From Methylicorpusculum oleiharenae (lineage in GTDB: Bacteria; Pseudomonadota; Gammaproteobacteria; Methylococcales; Methylomonadaceae): DNA of 64,000 nt. The notes beneath the pieces were generated by a model that saw nothing but the letters and a program-made list of their open reading frames with translations, did no database searches and was not told where the DNA came from. This document shows positions 63,924-64,000 of the stretch, in pieces. The position numbers were made by a program, and so were the translations under genes. The stretch is taken from NCBI RefSeq assembly GCF_009828925.2, contig NZ_WUTY02000002.1, positions 471,304 through 535,303 on the forward strand. Reading direction: 5' to 3'. The first letter of the stretch is position 1. The number at the start of each line of letters is the position of its first letter.

Positions 63924-64000
63924 CATGGTCCGAAACCAACTGGCAGCACAAAAATCGACGTGTAATTAACGGAAAATCCGCCGACATTGAAAAATTGATG

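Noticed and set aside
1..64000. CRISPR arrays, rRNA or tRNA genes
   Set aside because: No regularly spaced repeats with unique spacers and no recognisable rRNA or tRNA sequence were seen by eye; a covariance-model scan would be needed to exclude tRNAs.
63924..64000. Possible gene start at the right edge (SETNWQHKNRRVINGKSADI)
   Set aside because: Only about 25 codons are visible without a certain start; too short to assign.

Overview
The window looks like a piece of an accessory-rich gammaproteobacterial chromosome. The clues are an FlhDC-type regulator pair (a beta/gammaproteobacterial family), Fur-box-controlled siderophore genes, a PEP-CTERM exoprotein, a TonB2-type energising complex and many IS elements. 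A Methylococcales-like host (Methylomonas/Methylobacter type) is my best guess from gene style only; no methane or methylotrophy gene is visible, and no rRNA, tRNA or CRISPR array was recognised.

Region 1 (1-11.1 kb): a siderophore locus. On the minus strand a PvdQ-like penicillin acylase, an ornithine/lysine N-monooxygenase, an IucB/RhbD-type acetyltransferase, an MbtH protein and a type II thioesterase run toward the left edge, where NRPS genes probably follow. A PEP-CTERM protein and a proprotein-convertase P-domain protein come next. On the plus strand a Fur box precedes two small unknown proteins and a PvdE/SyrD-type ABC exporter, followed by a decayed porin gene.

Region 2 (11.4-21 kb): nested mobile DNA. 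A fic gene is split by an ISAzo13-type IS and cut off at its 3' side by an IS91-like unit (tyrosine integrase plus HUH transposase). That unit is itself split by a three-recombinase (RIT-type) element and by an IS4-type IS. Target-site duplications or in-frame reconstruction support each insertion.

Region 3 (21.5-28.7 kb): a periplasmic cupin, a TonB2-like operon (DUF3450, TtpC-like, ExbB, ExbD, TonB, small membrane protein), a double-PepSY protein, and an IS50-like IS with an internal stop codon.

Region 4 (28.7-33.3 kb): a complete Tn5053/Tn7-like transposon with 172-bp terminal inverted repeats and a 6-bp target duplication. It carries resolvase, DDE transposase, AAA ATPase and a VapBC toxin-antitoxin pair.

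Region 5 (33.4-39.7 kb): a pentapeptide-repeat protein, then a TetR-controlled sulfur/electrophile-type operon (TetR, broken rhodanese, DUF4242, YjdI-type ferredoxin, sulfide:quinone-reductase-like flavoprotein, DUF1641) with three copies of one ACGACCGGTCGT-like operator. An AT-rich beta-propeller protein follows.

Region 6 (39.7-50.7 kb): a second, practically identical RIT copy, again sitting exactly at the R-H codons of another tyrosine recombinase remnant. It is followed by three non-coding elements with terminal inverted repeats, a second IS91/integrase unit, a Trp-rich small protein, a CIA30 protein, and an allene-oxide-cyclase-like lipoprotein gene split by an IS.

Region 7 (50.7-64 kb): two lipoproteins, an HTH regulator, an orphan FlhDC-like pair, and a compact sensing locus. 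The locus has a ParB-like protein, a substrate-binding protein and a histidine kinase on the plus strand; these converge on a TonB receptor (frameshifted), a cytochrome P450 and a double-receiver regulator on the minus strand. The right edge holds decayed genes (IS30 remnant, DUF1810, DUF1778/GNAT toxin-antitoxin). Several genes are broken by single-base indels in short homopolymers, so assembly error must be considered alongside real decay.
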